Source: an uncultured Lachnospiraceae bacterium
Lineage (GTDB): Bacteria; Bacillota; Clostridia; Lachnospirales; Lachnospiraceae
Reading direction: 5' to 3'
Assembly: GCA_910578115.1 (NCBI GenBank)
Contig: CAJTPO010000026.1
Location: 1-63,970, forward strand
Length of the DNA stretch: 63,970 nucleotides
The first letter of the stretch is position 1; the number at the start of each line of letters is the position of its first letter. The translations under genes and the position numbers were made by a program. The notes beneath the pieces are model-generated. The model ran no database searches. It was not told where the DNA came from and was given only the letters and a program-made list of their open reading frames with translations. Below are positions 17,394 through 25,895 of the stretch, one piece after another.

Positions 17394-18308
17394 TTAATCT
17401 GCAGACTTAAGCAAAGTGAGGATCAGAGCCATTCTGACATAGACGCCGTACTGCGCCTGTTTGAAATAGACGGCCCGTGGATCGTCATCTACTTCCACGG
17501 AGATTTCATTGACCCGCGGGAGCGGATGCAGCACCAGCATATCCGGCTTTGCCGATTTCATTTTTTCTTTATTCAATATATAGAAATCCTTTAAACGGAC
17601 ATAATCTTCTTCATTGAAAAAACGTTCCCGCTGGACCCTGGTCATATACAATAGATCCAACTGTGAAATGCTGTCCTCCAGCCGGATCACTTCCTCATAA
17701 GTAATTCCTTTCTCACGCAGCATATCCGTGATATAATCAGGAACTTTCAGCTCCGGAGGAGAGATGAAAATAAAATGGATATCGGTATAACGAATCAGAG
17801 CGTTGATCAGTGAGTGCACGGTTCGTCCGAATTTCAGATCGCCGCAGAGACCGATGGTAAAATTTCCAAGCCTTCCTTTTAGGGCACGGATCGTCAAAAG
17901 ATCGGTCAAGGTCTGCGTTGGATGCTGGTGTCCACCGTCTCCGGCATTGATCACCGGAATACGGGAACGCTCGGCAGCAACCATGGGAGCACCCTCCTTG
18001 GGATGGCGCATGGCACAGATATCAGCGTAGCAGGAAATAACTCTGATCGTATCGGATACACTTTCTCCTTTGGAAGCCGAGGAGGAGCCGGCGTCTGAGA
18101 AGCCCAGTACCTGTCCGCCCAGATTCAGCATGGCAGCTTCAAAGCTGAGTCTTGTCCGGGTACTGGGTTCATAGAAGCATGTAGCCAGCTTGCGGCCTGT
18201 GCATGCATGGGCGTATTTGGCGGGATCAGCCTCGATATCTTCGGCCAGATCGAAAAGCATGTCAAGTTCTTCTACGCTGAAGTCCAGTGGGTTCATCAGA
18301 TGTCTCAT
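17394..18308 (-). CDS. pyrB: aspartate carbamoyltransferase catalytic subunit PyrB
   Basis: PyrB condenses carbamoyl phosphate and aspartate in pyrimidine synthesis. The 304-residue product has STRTRLSFEAAMLNLGG (carbamoyl-phosphate loop), DGGHQHPTQTLTDLLTI, and VLHPLPRVNEI near the C-terminus. AGAGGT precedes the ATG. The gene starts only about 35 bases after the U-tract of an intrinsic terminator, which leaves no room for a promoter in between; see the attenuator entry. Confidence 0.97.
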   Translation of the reverse strand: MRHLMNPLDFSVEELDMLFDLAEDIEADPAKYAHACTGRKLATCFYEPSTRTRLSFEAAMLNLGGQVLGFSDAGSSSASKGESVSDTIRVISCYADICAMRHPKEGAPMVAAERSRIPVINAGDGGHQHPTQTLTDLLTIRALKGRLGNFTIGLCGDLKFGRTVHSLINALIRYTDIHFIFISPPELKVPDYITDMLREKGITYEEVIRLEDSISQLDLLYMTRVQRERFFNEEDYVRLKDFYILNKEKMKSAKPDMLVLHPLPRVNEISVEVDDDPRAVYFKQAQYGVYVRMALILTLLKSAD

Positions 18309-18342
18309 AAATTATTCTACCTCTTTCTCAGTAATTTTGTTT

Positions 18343-18377
18343 CTCAAAAAAATAGAAGAGAATACTCTCTTCTATTT
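18343..18377 (-). terminator. strong hairpin with U-tract between the nitroreductase gene and pyrB
   Basis: AAATAGAAGAGA (18350-18361) pairs perfectly with TCTCTTCTATTT (18366-18377) around an ATAC loop. On the minus strand seven T residues follow (18349-18343). It terminates the nitroreductase transcript or, given its closeness to pyrB, could act as an attenuator for pyrBI. The A/T-rich flanks would also allow function on the plus strand. Confidence 0.85.
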
Positions 18378-18406
18378 AAAATATGGAACTATGATTGAAA
18401 GGACAA
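18378..18406 (-). promoter_or_regulatory. candidate pyrBI promoter overlapping the hairpin
   Basis: On the minus strand TTGTCC (18406-18401) and TATTTT (18383-18378) are 17 bases apart. The predicted start would fall inside the 5' arm of the following hairpin, so RNA from this promoter could not form the whole stem. The -10 match is modest. Confidence 0.35.
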
Positions 18407-18931
18407 CAAGTCTTCTACAGGTTTCCTTCTGGGAGCGGCAGGTGCCTCATCGGGATAGCCAACGGGAATAAGAGCCACCAGCTCTCTGTCTTCCGGCAGC
18501 TGCAGCATGGTCTCGATAGAGGCCTGATCGAACAGGCCGAGGATAACTGTGCCAAGCCCCTGTTCATAAGCGGCAAGGCAGAAAGTCTGAGATGCGACAC
18601 CGGCATCATACATCTGCCAGCCGTCACCACGTGGTGTGCTGAAAGAACCGTCACGCTCGTAACCGCTGCGATTCTTAATTACGGTAACGGCAACCAGAAC
18701 CGGAGCACCGGAGATGATCGGAGCGTTGCCGGGATAAAGAGAAGTGCCTTCTTCAGCGATTTTTTCTTTCAGGTCACCTTCGATAACGATATAGCGGGTG
18801 ATTTGTGTATGCTTCCAACTGGGAGCATAAGATGCGGTCTCGACGATCTGTGCCAGCAGATCATGAGAAACCGGCTCGGCTTTAAATTTGCGGATACTTC
18901 TGCGTCCCAGGATACATTCTTTTGCAGTCAT
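18389..18931 (-). CDS. nitroreductase-family FMN oxidoreductase
   Basis: The 180-residue protein has the nitroreductase fold features: RRSIRKFKAEPVSHD near the N-terminus (FMN phosphate contact), SYAPSWKHTQITRYIVIEG, and GLGTVILGLFDQ in the middle. Such NAD(P)H-dependent flavoenzymes reduce nitro compounds, quinones or flavins; the natural substrate cannot be told. It is upstream of pyrB on the same strand and separated from it by a terminator hairpin. Confidence 0.88.
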   Translation of the reverse strand: MTAKECILGRRSIRKFKAEPVSHDLLAQIVETASYAPSWKHTQITRYIVIEGDLKEKIAEEGTSLYPGNAPIISGAPVLVAVTVIKNRSGYERDGSFSTPRGDGWQMYDAGVASQTFCLAAYEQGLGTVILGLFDQASIETMLQLPEDRELVALIPVGYPDEAPAAPRRKPVEDLLSFQS

Positions 18932-19038
18932 GGATTTGCCCTCCTTATAGTGTGTGATTAGTCCGAATTCCCTATATTTTGTATATCATATCATAAAGAG
19001 GAACGAGTTTCAAGCTGTACACTTCGGGCCTTAAAAAT

Positions 19039-19067
19039 TTGTCAAAAAGAAGGGGGTGTGTTATAGT
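19039..19067 (+). promoter_or_regulatory. promoter of the PH-domain protein gene
   Basis: TTGTCA (19039-19044) and TATAGT (19062-19067) with a 17-base spacer, plus TG one base before the -10 (extended -10). Start near 19074. Confidence 0.65.
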
Positions 19068-19118
19068 AAGATATGTATGTAAGCTGACAGGTGTGATGTT
19101 TTTGGAATGGAGGTAACG

Positions 19119-19565
19119 ATGGAGACAAGGACAGAGGCATTGGAGCAGGAATTGAAGGTTAACAGAGGCGATGACGATCGTGATACAGGAGAGAGGAAGG
19201 AATATGTGGAACGGAAACGCTGGGTATTTTTGGGGCTTCCTTTTACATTTACGAAGTATACGGTGTCGGATGAAGTGATCACCATCAATGAGGGCCTTTT
19301 GAATACAAAAGAGAACGATTGTTATTTATATAAAATACAGGATGTGGAACTGCAGGTAAGTTTGGCAGAACGGATTTTTGGATTGGGTACGGTAGCATGC
19401 TATACGGGCGACAATACACACCCGCAGCTGTTTCTGACGCATATCAGGAATGCCAGGGAAATCAAGAACTATATCCTGAAAGCAGCGGAAGAGGCAAGGA
19501 GAAAGCGCCGCACCTTAAATACATTGAATATCAATGCATCTGATATCGACGAGGATGATCTGTAG
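19119..19565 (+). CDS. bacterial PH-domain (bPH2-like) protein
   Basis: A 148-residue soluble protein with a charged N-terminus, then a small beta-rich domain (about 30-120: WVFLGLPFTFTKYTVSDEVITINEGLLNTKENDCYLY...) resembling bPH2/YdbT-type PH domains, and a C-terminal helix rich in Lys/Arg followed by an acidic end. Function is unknown; such domains bind ligands or membranes. GGAGGT immediately before ATG 19119 decides the start. It converges on the CmpB-like gene with a 14-base gap. Confidence 0.65.
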   Translation: METRTEALEQELKVNRGDDDRDTGERKEYVERKRWVFLGLPFTFTKYTVSDEVITINEGLLNTKENDCYLYKIQDVELQVSLAERIFGLGTVACYTGDNTHPQLFLTHIRNAREIKNYILKAAEEARRKRRTLNTLNINASDIDEDDL

Positions 19566-19579
19566 GATTAATCTTCCGA

Positions 19580-19993
19580 TCAGATGGTTCGATGAGTTTC
19601 TTCTGTTTCCAGGAGAAGATGTTCGAACAGCAGTCCGGCGGCAAACCAGCAGGGAGCGTAATCCAGGCGAATTACTTTGGCAATGTTCCAGCGGGAGCGT
19701 TCGTAATTCCAGGGACACAGTTCCCGTCTGCGCAGAAGAATGCCGGTCAGAAATTCCCCGGTAAAGATGATTCCGGTATAGACCAGACCGCGGAAAATGA
19801 AATTCTGATGGCGGAGCAGGCGGCAGAGGGGAGCCAGTAAGGCTGCCAGTCCATAGATGGGAAACATCCAGATCGAGGTGACGCCGGGCAGTTTGAAGTC
19901 CCTTCTGCGGAATGCCTGGAAAGCGGTAAAGGTAATTTCAAGAAACCAGCCGAGCAGGCCGCAGTGGATATAATTGTGAATAAACTTTCGCAT
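19580..19993 (-). CDS. CmpB-like membrane protein (putative ABC-transporter type IV family)
   Basis: A 137-residue multi-span membrane protein with HCGLLGWFLEITFTA, SIWMFPIYGLAALLAP, YTGIIFTGEFLTGILLR and CPWNYE...IRLDYAPCWFAAGLLFE. These motifs match the PF06541 family as I recall it, widespread in Firmicutes and without a firm function. ATG 19993 follows AAGGAA; a longer frame to 20083 has no ribosome site. Confidence 0.7.
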   Translation of the reverse strand: MRKFIHNYIHCGLLGWFLEITFTAFQAFRRRDFKLPGVTSIWMFPIYGLAALLAPLCRLLRHQNFIFRGLVYTGIIFTGEFLTGILLRRRELCPWNYERSRWNIAKVIRLDYAPCWFAAGLLFEHLLLETEETHRTI

Positions 19994-20182
19994 AGTATTT
20001 TGTTCCTTTCCGGTTTGTCTGCACAACTGTGTTAAAGGCCACAGGCCTGCACGGCAGCAGGATATCTCTATCAGGATTGCCATAACCGGGGTATTATATA
20101 CGTACAGATTGGAAATAAGCGGTGTCGTTAATGAATGGAAGCAGTGGAATGAGAAGTCGGTCCTGTGAGAGGGGAGGCGTAC

Positions 20183-21514
20183 ATGAATTATAAAGAAGCG
20201 ATGGTTTATATGGAGGATCTTGGCCGGTATGGAAGTGTCATGGGGCTTTCATCCATGCGTGAATTGTGCAGACGCCTGAACAATCCGCAGGATCGGCTGA
20301 AATTTGTGCATGTAGCGGGAACCAACGGCAAAGGTTCCATCGTTGCCTATGTATCGACCGTACTTAAGAGAGCCGGATATAAGACAGGGAGATATATATC
20401 GCCCACCGTGAGCGATTACAGGGAGCGGTTTCAGATCGGCGGCAGGATGATCACGCAGGCGGATCTGTGCAGATATTTGGAACCGGTCAGGGCGGCGGCG
20501 GATGCAATGGCGGCAGAAGGACTGCCCCATCCTACGGCTTTTGAGGTGGAGACGGCGGTCGCCTTTCTCTGGTTTCTGGATAAGCAGTGTGAGATCGTAG
20601 TACTGGAGACGGGATTGGGCGGGGCTTCGGATGCTACGAATGTTATAGAGACGACTCTTGTGGCGGCGTTTGCCTCGATCAGCAGAGACCATATGGGGAT
20701 TCTGGGAGAAACGCTGGAAGAGATAGCGTCGGTTAAGTCGGGTATCATAAAGAGCGGTTGTTATGTCGTGTCGGTCCGGCAGCCGCCGGAGGTTATGCAA
20801 GTGCTGCAGCAGGCGGCGTTACTCTGTAAATACGAATTTCATGTGGCGGATGTAAACCAGGCTCAGAATATCCGGTACGGCGTGGCGAAACAGTATTTTA
20901 CCTACGAAAAGTATAAGAAGCTGGCCATTACGATGACGGGGCAGGTGCAGATAGAAAATGCCGTGGCGGCGGTGGAGATCATTACCACGCTTGGCAGGCT
21001 GGGATTTCCGGTAAAGGAGGAGCAGCTCAGGCAGGGACTTCTGGAGACACGTTGGCGGGGCAGGTTCGATGTGATCGGGAAGAAGCCCCTTTTCATTGCA
21101 GATGGGGCGCATAATGAGGACGCGGCAGGAAAGCTGGCCGAAAGTATCAGATTTTATTTTACAAATAGAAGGATCATCTATATAATGGGAATGTTGAAAG
21201 ACAAAGAATATGATAAGGTGATCCAGGATACGTATACATTGGCGGAACATATCGTTACGGTGACGCCGCCGGCCGGTGAGCGGGCGCTGCACGCCTATGA
21301 ACTGGCACAGGCAGCGAGCATGTTTCACGACAGTGTGACGGTGGCAGACAGTATACAGGAAGCGGTGGAGATCGCATATCTGCTGGCAGGTCAGGATAAG
21401 GATGCCGTTATCATCGCATTCGGTTCTCTCTCATATCTGGGAGAACTGATCAATGTGGTAGAACATAGAGACACGATCAGGAGAGATTCTCATGGTAGAT
21501 CAGAAGAAAATTGA
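20183..21514 (+). CDS. folC: folylpolyglutamate synthase/dihydrofolate synthase
   Basis: FolC adds glutamate to dihydropteroate and to folates. The 443-residue product has the Mur-ligase ATP loop AGTNGKGSIVAYVS (about 46-60), the omega-loop region, ETGLGGASDATNVI, and in the C-terminal domain FIADGAHNEDAAGKL. GGGGAGG (20171-20177) selects ATG 20183. It overlaps folE by 23 bases and is first in the folate operon folC-folE-folP-folBK. Confidence 0.94.
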   Translation: MNYKEAMVYMEDLGRYGSVMGLSSMRELCRRLNNPQDRLKFVHVAGTNGKGSIVAYVSTVLKRAGYKTGRYISPTVSDYRERFQIGGRMITQADLCRYLEPVRAAADAMAAEGLPHPTAFEVETAVAFLWFLDKQCEIVVLETGLGGASDATNVIETTLVAAFASISRDHMGILGETLEEIASVKSGIIKSGCYVVSVRQPPEVMQVLQQAALLCKYEFHVADVNQAQNIRYGVAKQYFTYEKYKKLAITMTGQVQIENAVAAVEIITTLGRLGFPVKEEQLRQGLLETRWRGRFDVIGKKPLFIADGAHNEDAAGKLAESIRFYFTNRRIIYIMGMLKDKEYDKVIQDTYTLAEHIVTVTPPAGERALHAYELAQAASMFHDSVTVADSIQEAVEIAYLLAGQDKDAVIIAFGSLSYLGELINVVEHRDTIRRDSHGRSEEN

Positions 21515-22052
21515 ACAGGCAGTAAAGCTTTTGCTGGAAGGAATCGGTGAGGACGTGACCAGAGAGGGGCTTGTTGACACGCCCAACCGGGTTGCGCGGA
21601 TGTATGGGGAGATCTGCAGGGGGATGGATGAGGATCCGTTGCAGCATCTTTCCAAAACTTTTGCAGTGCAGAGCAATGAGATCGTCCTGGAGAAGGATAT
21701 CACCTTTTATTCCACCTGCGAACATCATCTGATGCCTTTTTACGGCAAAGTGCACATTGCATATCTGCCCGACGGCAGAGTGGCGGGGCTGAGCAAACTG
21801 GCCCGCACGGTGGAGGTGTATGCCAGAAGGCTGCAGATACAGGAACAGATGACGATCCAGATCGCGGAGGCCGTTATGGAGCACTTGAAACCGCGGGGAG
21901 TGATGGTGATGGTGGAAGCGGAGCATATGTGTATGACAATGCGGGGGGTGGCAAAGCCGGGCAGCCGGACGGTCACGACGGCGGCCAGAGGGTGTTTTCA
22001 GGAGGATGAGCAGCTGCGCCGGTATTTTTATGAGATGGTGCGCTTAAGATAA
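21492..22052 (+). CDS. folE: GTP cyclohydrolase I
   Basis: FolE opens GTP to dihydroneopterin triphosphate, the first step of folate synthesis. The 186-residue product contains the zinc ligands in CEHHLMPFYGK and the Cys of EHMCMTMRG, plus the conserved GLSKLARTVEVYARRLQIQE segment. Its start lies inside folC, indicating translational coupling. Confidence 0.97.
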   Translation: MVDQKKIEQAVKLLLEGIGEDVTREGLVDTPNRVARMYGEICRGMDEDPLQHLSKTFAVQSNEIVLEKDITFYSTCEHHLMPFYGKVHIAYLPDGRVAGLSKLARTVEVYARRLQIQEQMTIQIAEAVMEHLKPRGVMVMVEAEHMCMTMRGVAKPGSRTVTTAARGCFQEDEQLRRYFYEMVRLR

Positions 22053-22186
22053 AGAGATCTGACTTATTGATTGGTCAGCAAAGCGAAACATGAAAATGGC
22101 AGACGCTGCGTACTGGCTTAATTAACTGACGTTGCAGGATGAATGGTAATTTATAATGGCGATAATGATGATAAGGGAGAGATGAT

Positions 22187-23029
22187 TTGAGGATAGGAAG
22201 CAGGGATTTTGCCATACAGGGGCATACGTATGTAATGGGGATTTTGAATGTGACGCCGGATTCTTTTTCTGATGGGGGCAGATATCAGAAGCTGGATCAG
22301 GCGTTGTATCATGTGGAGGAAATGATAACGGGTGGTATGGATGTAGTGGACGTAGGCGGTGAGTCTACCCGGCCGGGTTATACGCCGGTCACGGCAGAGG
22401 AGGAAGAAGAACGCGTAATTCCGGTTATAGAAGCTATTAAGTCCAGATTTAACATACCGATTTCCCTGGATACATGCAAGGCTGCGGTGGCAAAAGTCGG
22501 TATCGAAGCAGGTGTGGATCTGATCAATGATATCTGGGGATTGAAATTCGATCCGGCGCTTGCAGAAGTGATCGCAAATGAAAATATCGCATGTTGTTTA
22601 ATGCACAACCGTAAGGAGGCCGTTTATCAAAACTATATGGAAGAAGTGTTGTGGGATCTGGAAGAGACACTGCAGATCGCACACCAGGCAGGGATCGCTG
22701 ATGATAAGATCATCCTGGATCCGGGGGTAGGCTTTGGAAAGACCTATGAGCACAATCTGGAGATAATCGACAGGATGGAAATGCTGCATTCCCTTGGGTA
22801 TCCGCTGCTGCTTGGCGCCAGCAGAAAGTCTGTGGTCGGCAATGCATTGAACCTTCCTAAGGAGGAGCGGGTGGAAGGAACGCTTGTGACCAGTGTGTTT
22901 GCGGTTTTGAAGCGGGCTATGTTTGTCCGGGTACATGATGTGAAAGAGAATGTGCGTGCCATCAGGATGGTGGAGGCGATCCGGGACGGATATGAGAGGC
23001 AGCCTGCTAGGGACAGGAACTGCAGGTGA
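22187..23029 (+). CDS. folP: dihydropteroate synthase
   Basis: FolP joins 6-hydroxymethyl-dihydropterin diphosphate with p-aminobenzoate; it is the sulfonamide target. The 280-residue product shows MGILNVTPDSFSDGG, DVGGESTRPG, LINDIWG, ILDPGVGFGKT and LGASRKS. The start appears to be TTG 22187 behind AAGGGAGAG; no in-frame ATG precedes the conserved region, and a start later would remove the first strand. A 134-base gap separates it from folE. Confidence 0.95.
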   Translation: MRIGSRDFAIQGHTYVMGILNVTPDSFSDGGRYQKLDQALYHVEEMITGGMDVVDVGGESTRPGYTPVTAEEEEERVIPVIEAIKSRFNIPISLDTCKAAVAKVGIEAGVDLINDIWGLKFDPALAEVIANENIACCLMHNRKEAVYQNYMEEVLWDLEETLQIAHQAGIADDKIILDPGVGFGKTYEHNLEIIDRMEMLHSLGYPLLLGASRKSVVGNALNLPKEERVEGTLVTSVFAVLKRAMFVRVHDVKENVRAIRMVEAIRDGYERQPARDRNCR

Positions 23030-23128
23030 CTTTCATGCGGATCGGAGGGTAGGTGAAGCAGCGTCATGGAGCCGAGGGCGGCAGGAAACGAGCAGGCAGA
23101 CGGGATGAAGATGAGGTTGGGATAAAGC

Positions 23129-23989
23129 ATGAGGATAGATAATATGGATCAGATCAGGATAGATAATTTACAGATATTTGCCCATCACGGGGTTTATCAG
23201 GAGGAGAATGAGAAAGGGCAGAATTTTTACGTCAATGCTGTTCTGGAGACGGATACGATGCCCGCGGGTATTCTGGATGATCTGGCGCTTTCCACGAATT
23301 ATGGGGAAGTGTGCAGGTTTCTGGATGGTTTTGTCAGGGAACATACGTATAAGCTGATAGAGACCGTTGCCGAGAAGGCAGCGGAAGCGTTGCTGCTTAC
23401 GTTCCCTCTTGTCAGACGGGTGACATTGGAAGTACGCAAACCGGAAGCGCCGATCCCGCTGCCTTTTGCATCCGTGTCGGTGAGGATTACAAGAGGATGG
23501 CACAAGGTTTATCTGTCCTGCGGATCCAATATGGGAGACAGGAGAAGACATCTGGAGGAGGCGGTGCAGGAGCTGCGTGCCGATGATAAATGCAGGGTGC
23601 TGCAGGTCTCCGACTGGATTGAAACACCACCTTATGGAGGCGTGGAACAGGATGATTTCCTTAACGGCGCTATCGAGGCAGATACATTGTATACACCGCA
23701 GAAGCTGCTTTTGAAGCTGCATGAGATAGAGCAGGCTCATGGAAGAGAGCGCAAGGTACACTGGGGACCGAGGACGCTGGATCTTGACATACTGCTCTAT
23801 GAGGATTACATCTTGTATTCAAAGGATTTGATCCTGCCGCATATAGATATGCATAACAGGCGTTTTGTGCTGGAACCTCTCATGCAGATCGCACCGTATG
23901 CAGAGCATCCGGTTCTGCGTAAAAGTGTGCGGCAGCTATTTGAGGAAGAGCAGGTAAGAGAGGGCTGTGAACGCCCGCATGTGGAATAA
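23129..23989 (+). CDS. folK: FolB-FolK fusion: dihydroneopterin aldolase and HPPK
   Basis: A bifunctional 286-residue protein. Residues about 8-120 are dihydroneopterin aldolase (IDNLQIFAHHGVYQEE, LIETVAEKAAEALL). Residues about 125-275 are 6-hydroxymethyl-7,8-dihydropterin pyrophosphokinase (VYLSCGSNMGDRRRHL, LLLKLHEIEQAHGRER, WGPRTLDLDILLYED). The two act on either side of the hydroxymethylpterin step. ATG 23129 or ATG 23144 could be the start. It sits between folP and a GNAT gene. Confidence 0.94.
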   Translation: MRIDNMDQIRIDNLQIFAHHGVYQEENEKGQNFYVNAVLETDTMPAGILDDLALSTNYGEVCRFLDGFVREHTYKLIETVAEKAAEALLLTFPLVRRVTLEVRKPEAPIPLPFASVSVRITRGWHKVYLSCGSNMGDRRRHLEEAVQELRADDKCRVLQVSDWIETPPYGGVEQDDFLNGAIEADTLYTPQKLLLKLHEIEQAHGRERKVHWGPRTLDLDILLYEDYILYSKDLILPHIDMHNRRFVLEPLMQIAPYAEHPVLRKSVRQLFEEEQVREGCERPHVE

Positions 23990-24009
23990 CGGAGGCAGAT
24001 GATACAGCA

Positions 24010-24618
24010 ATGGACAGAGCAGGATTATATGCAGGTGAGTTGACGATCAACGTGGCAGAGGAGATTTATGAGAAACATCTGAAGGGAGACTTTCCGCCGG
24101 ATGAGGTAAAGCCGTTCTCTATCATTAAAGAGATGTGGTCGAAGAAGAATTATTATATGTATGGATTTTATGAGAAGGGGAAAGGGCAGAGGGAAGAGAC
24201 TCTCTGCGCGTATGCTTTCTTACTTGCAGACCATAAGAGGAAGATGCTGCTGTTAGATTATTTTGCAGTCTGTGGACAACTGCGGGGATCAGGATACGGA
24301 TCGTGCGCATTGGCTATGCTGCGGGAAGAGTGTGCGGATTGGAACGGGATCATGATCGAAGTGGAGGATGATGAACTGCCGGGGTTGGACGAGGAGACGA
24401 GAAAAGTCCGGCAAAGGCGCATCGCTTTCTATAAGGGGACAGACTGTCAGATGACGACCACCAGGAGCAGGCTGTGGGGCGTGGACTACCGCATTATGGT
24501 CCTGCCTGTCATGGACAGCCAGGCAGGAGAAGATATGGCCGGAAAAATAAGATCTGTCTATCAATGTATGTATGATGATGCAGTCCTGCAGAAGCGTTTT
24601 GCGATCACGGCAAAGTAA
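24010..24618 (+). CDS. GNAT-family N-acetyltransferase
   Basis: A 202-residue protein with a GNAT core: a beta-strand LLLDYFAVCGQ followed by the acetyl-CoA loop QLRGSGYGSCAL, then a C-terminal region with RRIAFYKGTDCQ. The substrate is unknown. It follows folBK by about 20 bases and ends at an operon terminator, so it is probably the last gene of the fol operon, though its link to folate is not evident. Confidence 0.75.
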   Translation: MDRAGLYAGELTINVAEEIYEKHLKGDFPPDEVKPFSIIKEMWSKKNYYMYGFYEKGKGQREETLCAYAFLLADHKRKMLLLDYFAVCGQLRGSGYGSCALAMLREECADWNGIMIEVEDDELPGLDEETRKVRQRRIAFYKGTDCQMTTTRSRLWGVDYRIMVLPVMDSQAGEDMAGKIRSVYQCMYDDAVLQKRFAITAK

Positions 24619-24647
24619 GGACAGGAATAATTTGTAATTAAACAGTG

Positions 24648-24682
24648 ACAGGGGGAAATATTCAGATTCCCTCTGTTTTTTA
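24648..24682 (+). terminator. terminator of the folate operon
   Basis: ACAGGGGGAA (24648-24657) pairs with TTCCCTCTGT (24667-24676) with one G-U pair, followed by TTTTTATTAG. A clear intrinsic terminator. Confidence 0.88.
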
Positions 24683-24887
24683 TTAGGAACCCGGTCTAAC
24701 GAGATTGTCTTTGATTTCTGAATGAAGATCTGTAAATCTGAGATCTTTGTCTGTTATAGATTCCAACGAGAAAATATTTGTTTTTGCTGCTGGAAAAGAA
24801 AGGAAGGAGAACCTGAATTAATGAAAACAAATCTTAATAAATGAAGAGAGAGTGAATTATTGATAATTTAAGGACAGTGACGGTTCA

Positions 24888-24896
24888 TGTTATAGT
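24888..24896 (+). promoter_or_regulatory. extended -10 promoter candidate for the first sugar transporter
   Basis: TG-T-TATAGT (24888-24896) resembles an extended -10 site; no good -35 hexamer is seen 17 bases upstream, as might be expected if an activator (YesN type) is required. The same TGTTATAGTAAG string occurs at 19059-19070. The remaining 24683-24940 is A/T-rich with no gene. Confidence 0.45.
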
Positions 24897-24948
24897 AAGA
24901 CCATCAAAAATACAGGGCTTTGAGTAAAATAGTAGAAAGGTGTGTGCT

Positions 24949-25887
24949 ATGGATAAACATGGAAAACTATATCAGTTAAAAAAGCAGCTGCCATTGCAGA
25001 TGTTTGTGTGGGCCGGAATTGCGTATTTGCTTATCTTTCATGTAATTCCGATGTTTGGAATCATTATCGGATTTAAAGATTACAATATAACTTCCGGAAT
25101 TAAAGGGATCTTTACAAGTGAATGGGTCGGATTGAAATATTTTAAGGAATTTATTACAGATTACAAATTCCCGAATCTATTGAGGAATACGGTTGGGATC
25201 AGTGTTTTAAAACTGATATTTTCTTTTCCGGTACCGATCATGTTTGCGGTCATGCTGCATGAGATGCGCGGTAAAAAATTTAAGCGTGTGGTGCAGACCT
25301 GCAGCTATCTTCCACATTTTATTTCCTGGGTCATCATTGCCGGGCTTTCTTTTCAGATGTTTTCATCTACGGGAGTCGTAAACACGGCACTGGGACTGCT
25401 TCCGGGATTTAAGGAGCCGATTCGGTTTTTGACGCAGGAGAATTTATACTGGGGAGTGGCAGTTTTTCTGGATGTATGGAAAGAAACAGGCTGGTGGGCG
25501 ATTGTTTTTCTTGCGGCAATTTCAGGAATTGGCAGGGATCTGTATGAAGCGGCAGAGATTGACGGGGCAGGCAGGATGCAGAGGATTTGGAATATTACGT
25601 TGCCGTGCATTAAAGGTACGATCGTTATTGTTCTGATCATGACCATGGGAAATCTTTTTGGCGGCGGACTTGGCGGCTCAAACTTTGAGCAGAGCTATCT
25701 TCTGGGAAATGATGTCAATAAAAGTGCGTCTGAAATTATTCAGACTTACACATTTGAGGTCGGTTTAAAGAACGGAAGATATTCGTACGCAACGGCAGTA
25801 GGACTGATTCAGTCGATGGTATCTTTGATTTTGATTTTTATCAGTAATTTCGTGTCAAAGAAAATATCGGGTGCAGGTTTGTTTTAG
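24949..25887 (+). CDS. sugar ABC transporter permease (LplB-like)
   Basis: A 312-residue inner-membrane permease with six hydrophobic segments and the EAA-type loop DLYEAAEIDGAGRMQRIWNITLPCIKG that contacts the ATPase. The N-terminal MFVWAGIAYLLIFHVIPMFG is typical of LplB/YtcP-type importers of oligosaccharides. ATG 24949 follows AAAGG; GTG 24940 is an alternative. It works with the next permease and the lipoprotein. No ATPase gene lies in the locus; such systems normally share an MsmX-type ATPase. Confidence 0.9.
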   Translation: MDKHGKLYQLKKQLPLQMFVWAGIAYLLIFHVIPMFGIIIGFKDYNITSGIKGIFTSEWVGLKYFKEFITDYKFPNLLRNTVGISVLKLIFSFPVPIMFAVMLHEMRGKKFKRVVQTCSYLPHFISWVIIAGLSFQMFSSTGVVNTALGLLPGFKEPIRFLTQENLYWGVAVFLDVWKETGWWAIVFLAAISGIGRDLYEAAEIDGAGRMQRIWNITLPCIKGTIVIVLIMTMGNLFGGGLGGSNFEQSYLLGNDVNKSASEIIQTYTFEVGLKNGRYSYATAVGLIQSMVSLILIFISNFVSKKISGAGLF

Positions 25888-25895
25888 GAGGGGTT

